Assembly (NCBI GenBank): GCA_028825445.1
Contig: JAPKAD010000002.1
Location: forward strand, 1 to 64,000
Source: Octadecabacter sp.
GTDB lineage: Bacteria; Pseudomonadota; Alphaproteobacteria; Rhodobacterales; Rhodobacteraceae
DNA length: 64,000 nt
Reading direction: 5' to 3'
Positions 63,019 to 64,000 of this stretch are shown here, one piece after another. Below the pieces are notes generated by a model. That model did no database searches, was not told where the DNA came from, and worked only from the letters and a program-made list of their open reading frames with translations. The translations under genes were made by a program, and so were the position numbers. The stretch's first letter is position 1, and every line of letters starts with the position of its first letter.

Positions 63019-64000
63019 ATGACAATCAAAGATATCTTTGGAACCATGGATTACGGTCCCTCACCCGAAAGCGCGACTGAGGCGCTGGCATGGTTGGCCG
63101 ATCGAGGCGGTATTGCAGGCCATTTCATAAATGGCAAATGGGACGTGCTTAGGGATGATTTCCCATCTAAAAATCCTACAACGGGAGAAAAACTGGCAGG
63201 CGTCACCAAGGGTACCACAGAAGAAGTGTCTAAAGCAGTGGCAGCCGCCCGCAAAGCCCAGCCCAAATGGGCAAAAGATGGCGCCATGCGTGCCCGCGTA
63301 CTTTACGGTATTGCGCGCCAGATGCAAAAGAATGCCCGGATCTTAGCGGTTATCGAAACCCTCGACAACGGCAAACCGATCCGCGAAAGCCGCGACATCG
63401 ATATCCCGTTAGCAATCCGCCATTTTTACCACCACGCTGGATTTGCACAATTGATGGATGATGAAATGCCCGATACCGAGCCATTAGGCGTGTGCGGACA
63501 AATCATCCCATGGAATTTCCCACTTCTGATGCTAGCATGGAAAATTGCACCGGCGCTGGCCATGGGCAACACGGTTGTGTTGAAACCAGCCGAATACACA
63601 TCATTGTCCGCGATGTTTTTCTGCGAGATTTGCACAGCTGCAGGCGTCCCCCCTGGGGTTGTCAACATAATTACTGGTGACGGTGAAACTGGAGCAGCCC
63701 TAGTCAACGCCGACGTTGATAAAATTGCCTTCACAGGCTCTACCGCCGTTGGCCGTATAATTCGCGAACAAACAGCTGGAACAGGCAAGTCGCTGTCATT
63801 GGAACTGGGCGGAAAATCTCCCTACATCGTATTTGAAGACGCCGACATTGATTCAGCTGTTGAAGGATTGGTTGACGCAATCTGGTTAAACAGCGGCCAA
63901 GTCTGCTGCGCAGGATCCCGCCTGTTAGTTCAAGAGGGGATCGCTTATCAATTTTATGCCAAACTAAGAACACGCATGGATGGGCTGCGCATTGGTGATC
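63019..64000 (+). CDS. Aldehyde dehydrogenase, truncated by the window end
   Basis: The first 327 codons of an aldehyde dehydrogenase: MTIKDIFGTMDYGPSPESA, a short extra N-terminal region before HFINGKWDV, then IIPWNFPLLMLAWKIAPALA, FTGSTAVGRIIRE, LELGGKSPYIVFEDADIDSA (catalytic Glu) and NSGQVCCAGSRLLVQEG (catalytic Cys). The frame continues beyond 64000. It is four bases downstream of deoC, an arrangement that fits oxidation of the acetaldehyde made by the aldolase. Confidence 0.9.
   Translation, partial: MTIKDIFGTMDYGPSPESATEALAWLADRGGIAGHFINGKWDVLRDDFPSKNPTTGEKLAGVTKGTTEEVSKAVAAARKAQPKWAKDGAMRARVLYGIARQMQKNARILAVIETLDNGKPIRESRDIDIPLAIRHFYHHAGFAQLMDDEMPDTEPLGVCGQIIPWNFPLLMLAWKIAPALAMGNTVVLKPAEYTSLSAMFFCEICTAAGVPPGVVNIITGDGETGAALVNADVDKIAFTGSTAVGRIIREQTAGTGKSLSLELGGKSPYIVFEDADIDSAVEGLVDAIWLNSGQVCCAGSRLLVQEGIAYQFYAKLRTRMDGLRIGD

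Noticed and set aside
1-64000. tRNA, rRNA or CRISPR array
   Set aside because: No T-loop-like GTTCRANYC with matching acceptor stem, no rRNA-like conserved blocks and no series of regularly spaced repeats were seen on either strand. This was a visual scan, not a model search.

Overview
The window looks like accessory DNA from a marine roseobacter-type alphaproteobacterium (Rhodobacteraceae sensu lato) of moderate GC. The basis is gene content: quaternary-amine and several sugar/polyol ABC importers, inositol catabolism, a DmdA/GcvT-like fragment, a DUF3422 protein and TrmL. No tRNA, rRNA, CRISPR array or origin was seen. Names are assigned by reading motifs; no database search was run.

Layout. 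0-5.2 kb is a graveyard of insertion sequences: a decayed IS3-family element, two IS5-family remnants (one split by an IS110-family element whose catalytic residues are all present), a GcvT/DmdA-like C-terminal fragment and a crotonase-family gene. 5.7-9.0 kb is a glycine betaine-type importer (proX-proW-proV). 9-13.6 kb holds an IS110 relic, a small SH3-domain lipoprotein, a DUF3422 protein and about 2 kb with no recognisable gene.

13.6-29 kb is the most unusual block. A CUT2-type sugar importer operon (SBP-SDR-permease-permease-ATPase, minus strand) diverges from a plus-strand operon. That operon encodes a winged-helix regulator fused to an ABC solute-binding domain, a second SDR, an M24-fold protein lacking one metal ligand, E1alpha/E1beta of an acetoin/pyruvate-dehydrogenase-type complex, an E2 split over two genes, and an aldehyde dehydrogenase. 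Two palindromes 21 bp apart lie between the operons. The order follows acetoin/butanediol catabolism (dehydrogenase, AcoAB-C-like cleavage, aldehyde oxidation) but with a sugar-type importer, so I propose an uncharacterised polyol/acyloin pathway.

29-41.7 kb carries trmL, a NarL/LuxR response regulator, a xylose module (xylF-xylH-xylG-xylB with a divergent ROK regulator and a ROK-like operator), and a CRTAC1-type secreted protein convergent with a MauG/CCP-type dihaem peroxidase.

41.7-55.5 kb is an inositol regulon: importer (SBP, permease, ATPase), LacI-type regulator, two Gfo/Idh/MocA dehydrogenases with an iolE-like gene on one strand, and iolD, a PhyH-family gene, iolC, iolB, a class II aldolase and iolG on the other. 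Perfect palindromes with the core TTGCAACCGGTTGCAA lie in both divergent promoter regions, so one LacI protein probably controls uptake and catabolism.

55.5-64 kb has a sulfatase/phosphonate monoester hydrolase, kynureninase, a uronate dehydrogenase-like gene, a ribulose-phosphate 3-epimerase, an AraC regulator broken by an in-frame TGA, deoC, and an aldehyde dehydrogenase cut by the window end. Hairpins follow the SBP gene in all four importer operons.
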